A DNA stretch of 64,000 nt from Shewanella salipaludis (GTDB lineage: Bacteria; Pseudomonadota; Gammaproteobacteria; Enterobacterales; Shewanellaceae), in contig NZ_JAAXYH010000006.1 in the NCBI RefSeq assembly GCF_012911865.1, positions 124,001 through 188,000 of the forward strand, written 5' to 3'. This document shows positions 16,465 through 25,027 of this stretch, one piece after another. The position numbers and the translations under genes were made by a program. Below the pieces are notes generated by a model, which was given only the letters and a program-made list of their open reading frames with translations, made no database searches and was not told the DNA's origin. Positions within the stretch are counted from its first letter, which is position 1. Each line of letters starts with the position of its first letter.

Positions 16465-17940
16465 CTATCGCTTCAGGGCTATAGCTTCATGCTCTGCAGT
16501 TACGGCAATCTCTTCTTCCAGCACTTCGGCCTCGGTATGCTCTTTGGTTTCGGCGCCATGCATCCAATCGACCAGCTTATCCGCCATGAAATACAGTATC
16601 ATGCCAGAAATGGCTGCGGTGATGGCTATGCCGGCGAAGATAGACATGGCGTTGGCCAGCTGTTCTTCCCTGGCACCATCGTGGCCGATGAAGGAACCGA
16701 CCACACCGCCAATCTTGTTGGCGGCGGCGATAAACAGGAACCAGGCGCCCATCATCAGGGAGGCGATACGCAGCGGCGCCAGTTTGGTCACCATAGACAG
16801 GCCTATGGGAGACAGGCACAACTCACCCATGGTATGGAAGAAGTAGGCGCCTACTAACCACCACATGCTTGACTTGGCATCAGGATCGCCGCCCATTTCC
16901 ATAACAGCGCCTATCATGAACAGGAAGCCTATGCCCAACAGCAACAGGCCTAAGGCAAACTTGACCGGTGAGTTGGGTTCATTCTTGCCTAAACGTATCC
17001 AGATGGAGGCGAGTACAGGGGCAAAGATAACGATGAACATGGCGTTCAGTGACTGGAACCAGGTGGTGGGGACTTCCCAGTTGCCTATCATGCGATCGGT
17101 AAAATCATTGGTGAACAGATTCATCAGGCCGCCGGCCTGCTCGAAGCCGGCCCAGAAGATGATGGTGAACAGGCCCATGACCATGATGACCTTGATGCGA
17201 TCACGTTCAACTTTAGTGAGTGGTTCCTTACGTACTTCACCGCGAGCGGCATCTTTCTCTTTCTCCAGCTTGGCCGCCGGTACTGTGCCTATATCACCCA
17301 ATAATCTCTGGGCGAAGAAGAACTGAATGACGAGGGAGAACAGCATGCCTATACCGGCACAGAAGAAACCCGCCTGGAAGTTACCGTCGTAGGCGCTGAC
17401 AACAGAGCCGACTATGATGCCGGACAGGAAGGCACCGACGTTGATGCCCATATAGAAGATGGTAAAGGCACCATCACGGCGATGATCGCCTTCCGGATAT
17501 AAATCACCGACCATGGTGGAGATGTTAGGCTTAAACAGACCATTACCCAAAATAAGGGTGCCCAGGCCTAAATAAAAGGCCGCGGTTTCCAAACCTGGGA
17601 TCCAGCTGTGAGGCGCGGCCAATATGAACTGGCCCATGGCCATCAGCGCGCCACCTATGTAAATTGCCTTGCGCTGCCCAAGCACGTTGTCAGCCAACCA
17701 GCCACCCAACAAAGGGGTTAGGTAAACGAGCCCGGTGAAAGTACCGTACAAGGACAGGGCATCGGCCTGTGACCAACCTAAACCATGGCCACCTTCGCTC
17801 TGTACTTTATCCACCAAATACAGCACCAGAATGGCGCGCATAGCGTAATAACTGAACCTTTCCCATAACTCTGTCGTAAAGAGTAGGAACAGTCCCTTGG
17901 GATGCCCAAGCATCGTTCCTTGTGGTTTTGCTGCGCTCAT
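16465..17940 (-). CDS. POT family proton-coupled di/tripeptide transporter
   Basis: 491 residues from ATG at 17940, which has an AAGGTGG site; a GTG four codons upstream is in frame but less likely. The family ExxERFxYY motif is present (ELWERFSYYAMRA), followed by GGWLADNVLGQRKAIYIGG and the second PTR signature FTIFYMGINVGAF. There are many hydrophobic segments, consistent with 12-14 helices. These inner-membrane symporters import short peptides with protons, as Shewanella POT proteins of known structure do. It is a single-gene unit with its own terminator. I do not assign dtp numbering from sequence alone. Confidence 0.93.
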   Translation of the reverse strand: MSAAKPQGTMLGHPKGLFLLFTTELWERFSYYAMRAILVLYLVDKVQSEGGHGLGWSQADALSLYGTFTGLVYLTPLLGGWLADNVLGQRKAIYIGGALMAMGQFILAAPHSWIPGLETAAFYLGLGTLILGNGLFKPNISTMVGDLYPEGDHRRDGAFTIFYMGINVGAFLSGIIVGSVVSAYDGNFQAGFFCAGIGMLFSLVIQFFFAQRLLGDIGTVPAAKLEKEKDAARGEVRKEPLTKVERDRIKVIMVMGLFTIIFWAGFEQAGGLMNLFTNDFTDRMIGNWEVPTTWFQSLNAMFIVIFAPVLASIWIRLGKNEPNSPVKFALGLLLLGIGFLFMIGAVMEMGGDPDAKSSMWWLVGAYFFHTMGELCLSPIGLSMVTKLAPLRIASLMMGAWFLFIAAANKIGGVVGSFIGHDGAREEQLANAMSIFAGIAITAAISGMILYFMADKLVDWMHGAETKEHTEAEVLEEEIAVTAEHEAIALKR

Positions 17941-18392
17941 GAAGTCTTCCACCTTAAGCTTGTTATTGCCTGCGGACCCACAATGCCAGAGGGGGGGCCG
18001 CAGAAAAGTTGTTGTTGCTAATGTTAGTACAGCCGTGCCATGTCGAAATGATAAAACCCCTTGGTTTTGATGCTATTCCCATGATGTTCTTGTTAGCCGC
18101 ACTTAGGTAACTCGTTATATTTTTATAATAAAAGTTGTTTTTTAGGCCTTAAAAAGCACTTAATGCTAAAAAATCCCAATCTATATACCCTCTTAAGGCT
18201 GCGAAAGTCAATTTTAGCGGTTTGATTGGTGCTATTTTCAGCAGGTGTCGGCCTGTATCTTTCTCAGTGTTGGCGAGGGTTAGCCTGGCGCCATAAGGGT
18301 TAAAAAATTATTTCATAAGCAGGGGTATCTTTGTTATCATCCTCGCCCGTGTGAAAGGACGTCAGTTGGCTGGCAGGAACGAGAGAGATAAG
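17941..18392. other. Divergent intergenic region, POT transporter / rfaH
   Basis: 452 bp without a supported gene, AT-rich in the middle. A small inverted repeat AAAACC-CCTT-GGTTTT lies at about 18054-18069. A plausible promoter for rfaH is TTTCAT, an 18-bp spacer and TATCAT ending about 50 bases before the rfaH ATG, but the match is only moderate. Confidence 0.5.
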
Positions 18393-18917
18393 ATGAAAGC
18401 CTGGTACCTTTTGTACTGTAAAGCTCGAGAAGAACAGAGGGCGCAGCAGAATTTAGCCCTGCAAGAGCTTGAAACCTATCTGCCCATGATGACTTGCCAA
18501 AAGCGCACCAAGGGCGGGTTGAGAGTGTCTAAAACGCCGCTATTCCCCAGCTATATCTTCATTCATTTCGATCCCTTACAGACCAGTGTCGGCCGAATTC
18601 ACTCTACCCGTGGCGTGGTGCGCTTGGTGGGGTGCAAAGAGGACATTACGCCGATAGACGACAGAATTATCCATGGCTTGAAGCTGAGGGAGTTGTCCTT
18701 AAGCGCAACCGAGGGTACGTTTTCCGGGCTAGAGCCTGCTGAGGTTGAGCTTAAATCTGGCGACAGGATTAGGTTCAGCGAGGGCCCTTTTGCCGAGCTC
18801 GAAGGCATTTTTGAAGAGCAGTGTGCCAACAAACGTTGTTTTGTGTTGTTCGATATTTTGGGGCAGCAGAAGAAGGTGGCCGTGCCACAGAGCAGCGTCA
18901 AACGCATCTGTGAGTGA
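18393..18917 (+). CDS. rfaH: Transcription antiterminator RfaH
   Basis: 174 residues from ATG 18393 (MKAWYLLYCKAREEQRA); an upstream in-frame GTG at 18351 adds 14 unlikely residues. This is a NusG paralogue: an NGN domain (LFPSYIFIHFD, STRGVVRLVGCKED) and a C-terminal KOW-type domain (LKSGDRIRFSEGPFAELEGI). RfaH binds RNA polymerase paused at ops elements, blocks Rho-dependent termination and recruits ribosomes to long, poorly translated surface-polysaccharide operons. Three ops elements lie 420-740 bases downstream, ahead of the polysaccharide genes, so this rfaH sits next to its likely target. Confidence 0.94.
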   Translation: MKAWYLLYCKAREEQRAQQNLALQELETYLPMMTCQKRTKGGLRVSKTPLFPSYIFIHFDPLQTSVGRIHSTRGVVRLVGCKEDITPIDDRIIHGLKLRELSLSATEGTFSGLEPAEVELKSGDRIRFSEGPFAELEGIFEEQCANKRCFVLFDILGQQKKVAVPQSSVKRICE

Positions 18918-19125
18918 TACACCTGCAGGCGTGTGAGATATTTGCCCTGATTTAGTGATACATTGTAACGCTTGGACTGCAGTCAGTAGGAAAAGATAGA
19001 GTAGATTGAATGGGAAAGTGGTATTTATCAATATGTTACCAGGATTTCATTTTTGGTTTATGTAGAGGTAGAGTACAACTGCTTGAAATCTAAACCGAAC
19101 CTGCGCGTTAGGTCAGAGATTGAGC

Positions 19126-19152
19126 TTTTTGTTTTTTTTATTCGGGTATAAT
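19126..19152 (+). promoter_or_regulatory. Candidate promoter of the polysaccharide operon
   Basis: A perfect TATAAT lies at 19147-19152. The upstream -35 match is poor (TTTTTG, 15-bp spacer; TTGAGC is 21 bp away), and a T-rich stretch precedes it. It would start transcription about 180 bp before the first ops element, a layout like that of JUMPstart leaders. Confidence 0.4.
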
Positions 19153-19334
19153 CCGGCTCGCCGTAGGTAAAGTTCGTGAATACCGGGAGAGATACACCCA
19201 TTCAGTCTGATACAAGGTTGAGTCGCTATGGTATAGCCGTAGCCAAGAAAGATTTCAAGGTGTGAGGTTTATACGTTACTGTTTAAAAAGGTATTTTCAC
19301 TTAGTGAAGGGCATGTTGGAGGCCGTAATCCATG

Positions 19335-19346
19335 GGCGGTAGCGTG
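19335..19346 (+). promoter_or_regulatory. ops element 1 (RfaH recruitment site)
   Basis: GGCGGTAGCGTG matches the known ops consensus core GGCGGTAGnnTG exactly. It is about 420 bp after the rfaH stop and lies on the same strand as the downstream polysaccharide genes. Confidence 0.9.
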
Positions 19347-19488
19347 TCTGAAAGGCGAAAAAACTTGCAAAGGGTGAGCTTTTGAGCGAGAGGCATGGAT
19401 GCCGAACTGGCTGTTAAATAGGGAGATTGTTAGCTCATGAACAATTTCATGAGCTTAGTGGACGCCGAAGGCCTCTGGCCGCCACGCG

Positions 19489-19500
19489 GACGGTAGCGTG
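19489..19500 (+). promoter_or_regulatory. ops element 2, one-base variant
   Basis: GACGGTAGCGTG differs from the consensus only at its second base (G to A). The change also weakens a hairpin that in copy 3 pairs CCGCC upstream with GGCGG inside the ops. It may be a weaker pause and recruitment site. Confidence 0.75.
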
Positions 19501-19642
19501 TCTGAAAGGCGAAAAACCTTGCAAAGAGTGAGCTTTTGAGCGAGAGGCATGGATGTCGAACTGGCTGTTAAATAGGGAGATTGTTAACTCATGAACAATT
19601 TCATGAGCTGAGTGGACGCCGAAGGCCTCTGGCCGCCACGCG

Positions 19643-19654
19643 GGCGGTAGCGTG
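19643..19654 (+). promoter_or_regulatory. ops element 3 (RfaH recruitment site)
   Basis: GGCGGTAGCGTG, a full consensus match, 108 bp before the GTG start of the Wza-like gene. The upstream CCGCC-ACGCG places the ops in a possible 5-bp hairpin. Confidence 0.9.
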
Positions 19655-19762
19655 TCCGAAGAACAAGAAGTCCTTAGATAATGCCATTGCGGCCTTAGGT
19701 TCAATAATTAGCCATTCGTAGAGTTTCTGGACCTTGGCACTATTTTTAAACGGAGATAACAG

Positions 19763-22570
19763 GTGTTACAACAAGTAAAAAAATTCATCTTAGTGGGCCT
19801 TGGTGCCTTGGTGTTGCTTGGCGCTCAGGCTCATGCCATCACCCCATCTCCGCAAATGCTGGAACAGTTCAAGAGCTTACCCAAGTCAGAACAGCAGAGA
19901 CTGGCGAAGCAGTACGGGATAGATCCTTCGTTGATATCGGCCACCCAGTCACAAGCACAGCTGGAAAATCCTGATTTGGTCGGTCCAAGGTTGAATGACC
20001 AAAGGATAGATAATGAAAATAGCCCATATGGCGAAGACAGTGACGACAGTAGAGAAGGCAGAGGCTCTCGTGATAATAAGAAAGAATTCGATTTTGCCCA
20101 GGATGAGAGCAAGAAAGAATTAACGCGTTTCGGTTATGACATGTTTGCCGGTGAGCCGAGCACCTTCGCACCAGTATCGGATGTGCCTGTGCCGAGCGAG
20201 TATTTGGTAGGGCCCGGCGATAGCATCAAGATACAACTTTATGGTAAAGACAGCCAAACCTATGACCTGGTGATTAACCGTGAAGGTGTGATCCAGTTCC
20301 CCGAGTTGGGCCCCATTTCGGTGACAGGACTCAACTTTGAACAGTTGAGAAAGTCATTATCGACCCAGATTAAGCAGCAGATGATAGGTGTCGAGTCCAA
20401 CATCACCATGGGCGAGCTACGCTCCATCCGAATTTTTGTCGCAGGGGATGCATATAAGCCTGGCTCTTACACCGTCTCTAGTTTATCTACCATTACTCAG
20501 GCCTTGTTCGTGGCCGGAGGGGTGAATGAGATTGGCTCACTGCGCAACATACAGTTGAAGCGAAATGGTAAGTTGGTCGGTTCGTTCGACTTGTATGATC
20601 TCTTGCTTCGTGGTGATGCCTCGGGTGATATGCGTCTGCATTCAGGCGATGTGGTTTTTATTCCTTCTGTGGGTGGCTTGATTAGTGTCAGTGGTGAAGT
20701 ACGTCGGCCGGCGATTTATGAGCTTAAGCAACACGAAACAATGGCAGACGTTATTGTTATGGCCGCAGGGCTTAAGCCTGGTGCTTACCCTAGAAGCAGT
20801 TCGGTCGATCGCTATAACGCTAAGGGTTTGAAGTCGATAGTCAGTGTGGATTTGACTTCGGCCAAGGGGCAGAACACTCAGGCGAAAGCCGGAGATTATC
20901 TGAGGGTTAAGAGCGCTTCTACTCAATATGAAAGCGCCATTACTGTTCTGGGGGCTGTAGTGCGCCCAGGTAAGTATCAATGGTATCAGGGGCAGAAGAT
21001 AAGTGACCTACTGCCATCAATCTGGGGGGACTTATCCATATCAGCTGACTTGGATTATGGCCTGATAGTGAGGGAGGTTAGTGAGTACGGCGATATCGAA
21101 GTTCATCAATTCTCGCCAGGCAAAGCCATAAGCAGTCAAGGTTCTGAGGAAGACTTGAGTTTGGCCGCCAGAGATATAGTCATTATTTTTAATTTCAGTG
21201 ATGAAGAACAGAATCGTTACGAATTGAATAAGTTGGTGAAGGAGCGGGTTAAGAAAGTCACCAGACTCAATGAGGACAGCCTGCTTGGCTCAGATCTATT
21301 CAGTGCAGGTTTCGCTCAGTTAGACAAAGCTCGCTTGAGCCCGAGAAAAGAGCTTGCCGGCGTGGTATTCAATGATGCAGCAAGAGAGAGCGAACTCGAT
21401 GAGCTTAAAGCCGCTGAAGAGTCGGTAGTCAAAGCCGTAGTCAGCAAGATGTTGATGAACATGTTTGATGATGCCGAGTTAATAAAACTCAGTGGTCAAA
21501 TGAATCGTAACGAGCTGTTATTCCCTATCATTACCAAGCTTAATAGTCAGGGCCGCGCCGGGGCTAATGTCAACATAGTTGCTGTCAATGGCCAAGTGCG
21601 TCACGAAGGTATTTATCCGCTAACCGTCGGTGCCAAGGTGAGAGACATCATCCATGCTGCCGGAGGCCTGAAAGAAGGGGCCTATACGGCCAGGGCAGAG
21701 CTGACCAGTACTGTGACGGATGCCGTAGGTTCGAGTATCAGTCATCAGAGTATTGAGCTGTCCCAGGCGCTGATGGGTGATGCCGAGGCCAATAAAGCCC
21801 TGAAGGGGCGTGACATATTAACGGTAATGACAACACCCGATTGGCAAGAACACAAGTCGGTTGAGATTCGAGGGGAAGTCAAGTTTCCCGGCATATACAA
21901 CATACGCCGCGGTGAAACCCTCAACGATGTGCTCAATCGTGCCGGTGGCTTTACCGAATATGCTTCGTTGCCATCGGCCGTATTCGTACGCGAATCTGTA
22001 CGTCAGCAGGAACAATTGGAGATCCAAAAGCTTGCAGATCAACTACGTCGTGACATAGCTACCCGCGGGGTATCCAAAGACGGTAATGTGGTTAATTATG
22101 CCGATGCGCAGTTGATGCTAGCCGATTTGGAGAATATTCAGGCCGTAGGTCGTTTAGTGGTCGATTTACCCGCAATTTCTGTTGGTATTGAGCAGGCTAA
22201 TATTCAGCTGGAAAATGCCGACATTCTATACGTACCCTCGACCAAACAGACTATTTCAGTCATGGGAGAGGTGCAACATCCGGCGACCCACAGATTCAAA
22301 CAGGGCTTAACGCTGGATCAGTATCTGACTATGTCTGGTGGGGTGCGTAAGCGTGCCGATGAAGGCAGGACTTATGTTATCCAGGCCAATGGCTCGGTAC
22401 TGCTGCCAAACCGTTCGGCTTGGTTCAGCGGTGAAGACCTGTTACAACCGGGTGACACCGTAATCGTGCCGCTCGATACCGAGTACAAGGACAACTTGAC
22501 GCTCTGGAGCCAGGTGACCAGCATTATCTATAACAGCGCCGTAGCATTGGCAAGTATCGCCAGGTTGTAA
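19763..22570 (+). CDS. Large Wza-like polysaccharide export protein with about six SLBB domains
   Basis: 935 residues from GTG 19763, with GGAG seven bases upstream. A signal peptide (ends GAQAHA) is followed by an acidic, variable stretch. The polysaccharide export domain begins near residue 147 (YLVGPGDSIKIQLYG). SLBB-type units begin near 223, 307, 392, 604, 700 and 831, each with a G-x-V-x-x-P/E-G-x-Y pattern. Wza itself is about 380 residues with far fewer SLBB domains and is a lipoprotein; this one has no lipobox. It probably forms the periplasmic and outer-membrane export channel. It is the first gene after the ops leader; wzz follows. Confidence 0.88.
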   Translation: MLQQVKKFILVGLGALVLLGAQAHAITPSPQMLEQFKSLPKSEQQRLAKQYGIDPSLISATQSQAQLENPDLVGPRLNDQRIDNENSPYGEDSDDSREGRGSRDNKKEFDFAQDESKKELTRFGYDMFAGEPSTFAPVSDVPVPSEYLVGPGDSIKIQLYGKDSQTYDLVINREGVIQFPELGPISVTGLNFEQLRKSLSTQIKQQMIGVESNITMGELRSIRIFVAGDAYKPGSYTVSSLSTITQALFVAGGVNEIGSLRNIQLKRNGKLVGSFDLYDLLLRGDASGDMRLHSGDVVFIPSVGGLISVSGEVRRPAIYELKQHETMADVIVMAAGLKPGAYPRSSSVDRYNAKGLKSIVSVDLTSAKGQNTQAKAGDYLRVKSASTQYESAITVLGAVVRPGKYQWYQGQKISDLLPSIWGDLSISADLDYGLIVREVSEYGDIEVHQFSPGKAISSQGSEEDLSLAARDIVIIFNFSDEEQNRYELNKLVKERVKKVTRLNEDSLLGSDLFSAGFAQLDKARLSPRKELAGVVFNDAARESELDELKAAEESVVKAVVSKMLMNMFDDAELIKLSGQMNRNELLFPIITKLNSQGRAGANVNIVAVNGQVRHEGIYPLTVGAKVRDIIHAAGGLKEGAYTARAELTSTVTDAVGSSISHQSIELSQALMGDAEANKALKGRDILTVMTTPDWQEHKSVEIRGEVKFPGIYNIRRGETLNDVLNRAGGFTEYASLPSAVFVRESVRQQEQLEIQKLADQLRRDIATRGVSKDGNVVNYADAQLMLADLENIQAVGRLVVDLPAISVGIEQANIQLENADILYVPSTKQTISVMGEVQHPATHRFKQGLTLDQYLTMSGGVRKRADEGRTYVIQANGSVLLPNRSAWFSGEDLLQPGDTVIVPLDTEYKDNLTLWSQVTSIIYNSAVALASIARL

Positions 22571-22760
22571 CGGTAGAAGGGGGGGAGATATTACAGTACG
22601 CTCCTTCGGAGCTAGGGATAACTGAATGGCCTGCGGCCTCAAGGGGAAGCGAAGCGTTCCACATTCCGCCCTCCGTAATCCGTAATTGCTTTTGCTGTAT
22701 CCGAACACCGTAAGCGACGCGTTCTGTCAGCGAGAACTCAAATCAAGAGACAAGGTTGCA

Positions 22761-23729
22761 ATGTCCACAGAAATAAAAAACTATAAGCAAGACTTGGATT
22801 TTACCCCACCGCGTGCGGCGGACGACGAAATCGATCTACGCGAACTCTTCTCAGTTATTTGGCAAGGTAAGTGGTTCATCATAGCCATAACAGCCGTGTT
22901 CACTGTAGGTTCTGTAATTTTTGCAGTTATGCAACCCAATATCTACAAGTCTGAAGCATTGTTAGCACCTGCTTCAGAAGAACAAGGGGGAGGCGGGCTT
23001 GCAGCATTAGCGGGTCAATTTGGAGGCTTAGCCAGCTTAGCAGGCATTAACCTTAGTGGTCAGGGCGGAGTGGATAAGACTCAATTGGCGATTGAGGTGA
23101 TGAAGTCGCGTCAGTTTGTCAGTCAGTTTATCCAAAAGCACACTCTGCTGCCTGATCTCATGGCAGCTGAAAAGTGGGATCGAAATCAAGATAAGCTTAG
23201 TTATGATAAAGGTGACTATTTGGCTGAAACCCAAACTTGGGTTCGTGATGTTAACCCACCTTTTAGACCTGAGCCATCGATGCAGGAAGCATATAAAGAG
23301 TTCAGTAAAATCATCAGTGTCGACTCGACTAAAGATACAGGAATGGTGACTGTATCGGTTGAGCATCTGTCTCCAACGGTTGCCCAACAATGGGTTACCT
23401 GGCTGGTTCAAGACATCAATAAAGTGATGAAAGACCGTGATGTTGCTGAGGCCAACCGCAGTAGTGAATTTTTAAATAAACAAATCTCACAGACTAATGT
23501 CGCCGATATTCGCTCCATTTTATACAAACTAATTGAAGAGCAAGCTAAAACTATCATGTTTGCTGAAGTACGTGATGAATATGTGTTTAAAACCATAGAT
23601 CCGGCATTAGTTCCTGAAGAGAAAGCTAAGCCCAAACGTGCCCTTATCTGCGTATTAGGCGCTATGTTAGGTGGCGTAGTGGGGATGATGTTTATACTAA
23701 TAAGACACTATATTAGAAAAGAAAAGTGA
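22761..23729 (+). CDS. wzz: Polysaccharide chain-length regulator, Wzz family
   Basis: 322 residues from ATG 22761 (MSTEIKNYKQD), with AAGG upstream; a longer in-frame reading from 22686 is not supported. Two transmembrane helices flank a periplasmic domain: the first near residue 40 (WFIIAITAVFTVGSVIFAVM) and the last at the C-terminus (ICVLGAMLGGVVGMMFILI). The Pro-rich segment before the second helix (DPALVPEEKAKPKR) is characteristic. A Gly/Ala-rich insert (GGGGLAALAGQFGGLASLAG) matches the larger Wzz variants. It sets the modal length of the Wzy-made polymer. There is no Wzc kinase domain. Confidence 0.9.
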   Translation: MSTEIKNYKQDLDFTPPRAADDEIDLRELFSVIWQGKWFIIAITAVFTVGSVIFAVMQPNIYKSEALLAPASEEQGGGGLAALAGQFGGLASLAGINLSGQGGVDKTQLAIEVMKSRQFVSQFIQKHTLLPDLMAAEKWDRNQDKLSYDKGDYLAETQTWVRDVNPPFRPEPSMQEAYKEFSKIISVDSTKDTGMVTVSVEHLSPTVAQQWVTWLVQDINKVMKDRDVAEANRSSEFLNKQISQTNVADIRSILYKLIEEQAKTIMFAEVRDEYVFKTIDPALVPEEKAKPKRALICVLGAMLGGVVGMMFILIRHYIRKEK

Positions 23730-23828
23730 TATGACTCAACTGTTTCAAAATGGTTGAATTATCTTAGTTTGGTTTGAAAGACTGAAGTTGATATATGAAA
23801 AATGACAGCAAGTTAGGAATTGAAGTTT

Positions 23829-25019
23829 ATGAGCAATGTATTGCCATTAATTGGGCGAAGTAAAGAACTATTTATATCCGATATAAGCTTTCATAATGAA
23901 GAGTTACAGCAGATTGTAGCTGAATCGAGATTCCTTGTTTTAGGTGGTGCAGGCTCTATTGGTCAGGCCGTTACTAAAGAGATTTTTAAGCGTAATCCGA
24001 AAAAACTACATGTGGTTGATATCAGCGAAAATAACATGGTAGAGCTGGTGCGAGACATCCGTAGTTCTTTTGGCTACATCAATGGTGACTTTCAGACCTT
24101 TGCTCTAGATATTGGCTCTGTAGAGTATGATGCCTTTATTAAAGCAGATGGCAGGTACGACTATGTGCTAAATTTATCTGCATTAAAACATGTGCGTAGT
24201 GAAAAAGATCCTTTCACTTTAATGCGAATGATCGATGTAAACGTGTTTAATACAGATAAAACTATTCAACAGTCTGTTGAAAAAGGCAGTAAGAAATATT
24301 TCTGCGTGTCTACAGACAAAGCGGCTAATCCTGTCAATATGATGGGGGCATCCAAACGTATTATGGAAATGTTCCTGATGCGCCGCAGTGAGGAAATTGC
24401 GATTTCTACAGCACGCTTTGCTAATGTCGCATTCTCAGATGGTTCTCTTTTACATGGTTTTAATCAGCGAATACAAAAGAATCAACCGATCGTCGCTCCT
24501 AATGACATCAAGCGTTATTTTGTGACACCACAAGAGTCAGGTGAATTATGTTTGATGTCTTGCATCTTTGGTGAGAATCGTGACATTTTTTTCCCAAAAC
24601 TAAGTGAAACTTTGCATCTAATTACCTTTGCAGACATCGCAGTGAAATACCTGAAGCAACTTGGGTATGAACCCCATATGTGTGACAACGAAGATGACGC
24701 CCGTGAGCTGGTTAAAACTTTACCTGCAGAAGGTAAGTGGCCTTGCCTCTTTACGTCTAGCGACACTACCGGCGAGAAAGACTTTGAAGAGTTTTTTACC
24801 GACAAAGAAACTCTGGATATGGCGCGTTTTGATAATCTGGGCGTGATTAAAAACGAACCTCTGTACCAGCAGGAATTACTGACCTTGTTTGAACAACAAA
24901 TAGCCTCTTATAAACAGGATAAATCCTGGACTAAAGAGCAGATTGTTGAACTGTTTCATCAAATGATCCCCGATTTTGGCCACAAAGAAACAGGCAAATA
25001 TCTCGATAGCAAAATGTAA
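23829..25019 (+). CDS. legB: NDP-N-acetylglucosamine 4,6-dehydratase, LegB type
   Basis: 396 residues from ATG 23829; TTG 23820 is an alternative. It is an extended short-chain dehydrogenase of the CapD/FlaA1 group: the nucleotide-binding loop LVLGGAGSIGQAV near residue 40, then LSALKHVRSEKDP and VSTDKAANPVNMMGASKRIM, with Met replacing the usual catalytic Tyr (MxxxK), as in the LegB/WbpM relatives. It would make the 4-keto-6-deoxy intermediate, the first step toward di-N-acetyllegionaminic acid. It opens a seven-gene cassette with gaps of 0-8 bases or small overlaps. The base composition drops in GC from here onward relative to wzz. Confidence 0.85.
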   Translation: MSNVLPLIGRSKELFISDISFHNEELQQIVAESRFLVLGGAGSIGQAVTKEIFKRNPKKLHVVDISENNMVELVRDIRSSFGYINGDFQTFALDIGSVEYDAFIKADGRYDYVLNLSALKHVRSEKDPFTLMRMIDVNVFNTDKTIQQSVEKGSKKYFCVSTDKAANPVNMMGASKRIMEMFLMRRSEEIAISTARFANVAFSDGSLLHGFNQRIQKNQPIVAPNDIKRYFVTPQESGELCLMSCIFGENRDIFFPKLSETLHLITFADIAVKYLKQLGYEPHMCDNEDDARELVKTLPAEGKWPCLFTSSDTTGEKDFEEFFTDKETLDMARFDNLGVIKNEPLYQQELLTLFEQQIASYKQDKSWTKEQIVELFHQMIPDFGHKETGKYLDSKM

Positions 25020-25027
25020 GGTGTCGT

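Larger units (their letters stand above)
19335..19642 (+). repeat. 154-bp tandem duplication carrying ops elements
   Basis: Two copies, 19335-19488 and 19489-19642, in exact 154-bp register with roughly a dozen or fewer differences. A third copy begins at 19643 but keeps only the ops and a few bases. Each copy runs from the ops through CTGAAAGGCG, a hairpin around CTCATGAACAATTTCATGAG and the GGCCGCCACGCG segment that leads into the next ops. Neither copy has a coding frame shared by both. Confidence 0.9.
18918..19762 (+). other. 845-bp untranslated leader of the polysaccharide operon
   Basis: No protein gene is supported here. The region contains a candidate -10 element (19147-19152), then a 154-bp unit repeated twice (19335-19642) with an ops element at the start of each unit and a third ops right after. 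Each unit also carries a short hairpin, CTCATGAA facing TTCATGAG, and a GGCC-TCT-GGCC inverted repeat. It ends at the GTG start of the Wza-like gene. Confidence 0.75.

Noticed and set aside
19447..19704. Open frame of 85 codons on the - strand in the ops leader
   Set aside because: It crosses the 154-bp repeat junction, lies antisense to the operon leader and lacks a ribosome site; repeat copies do not share it as a unit.
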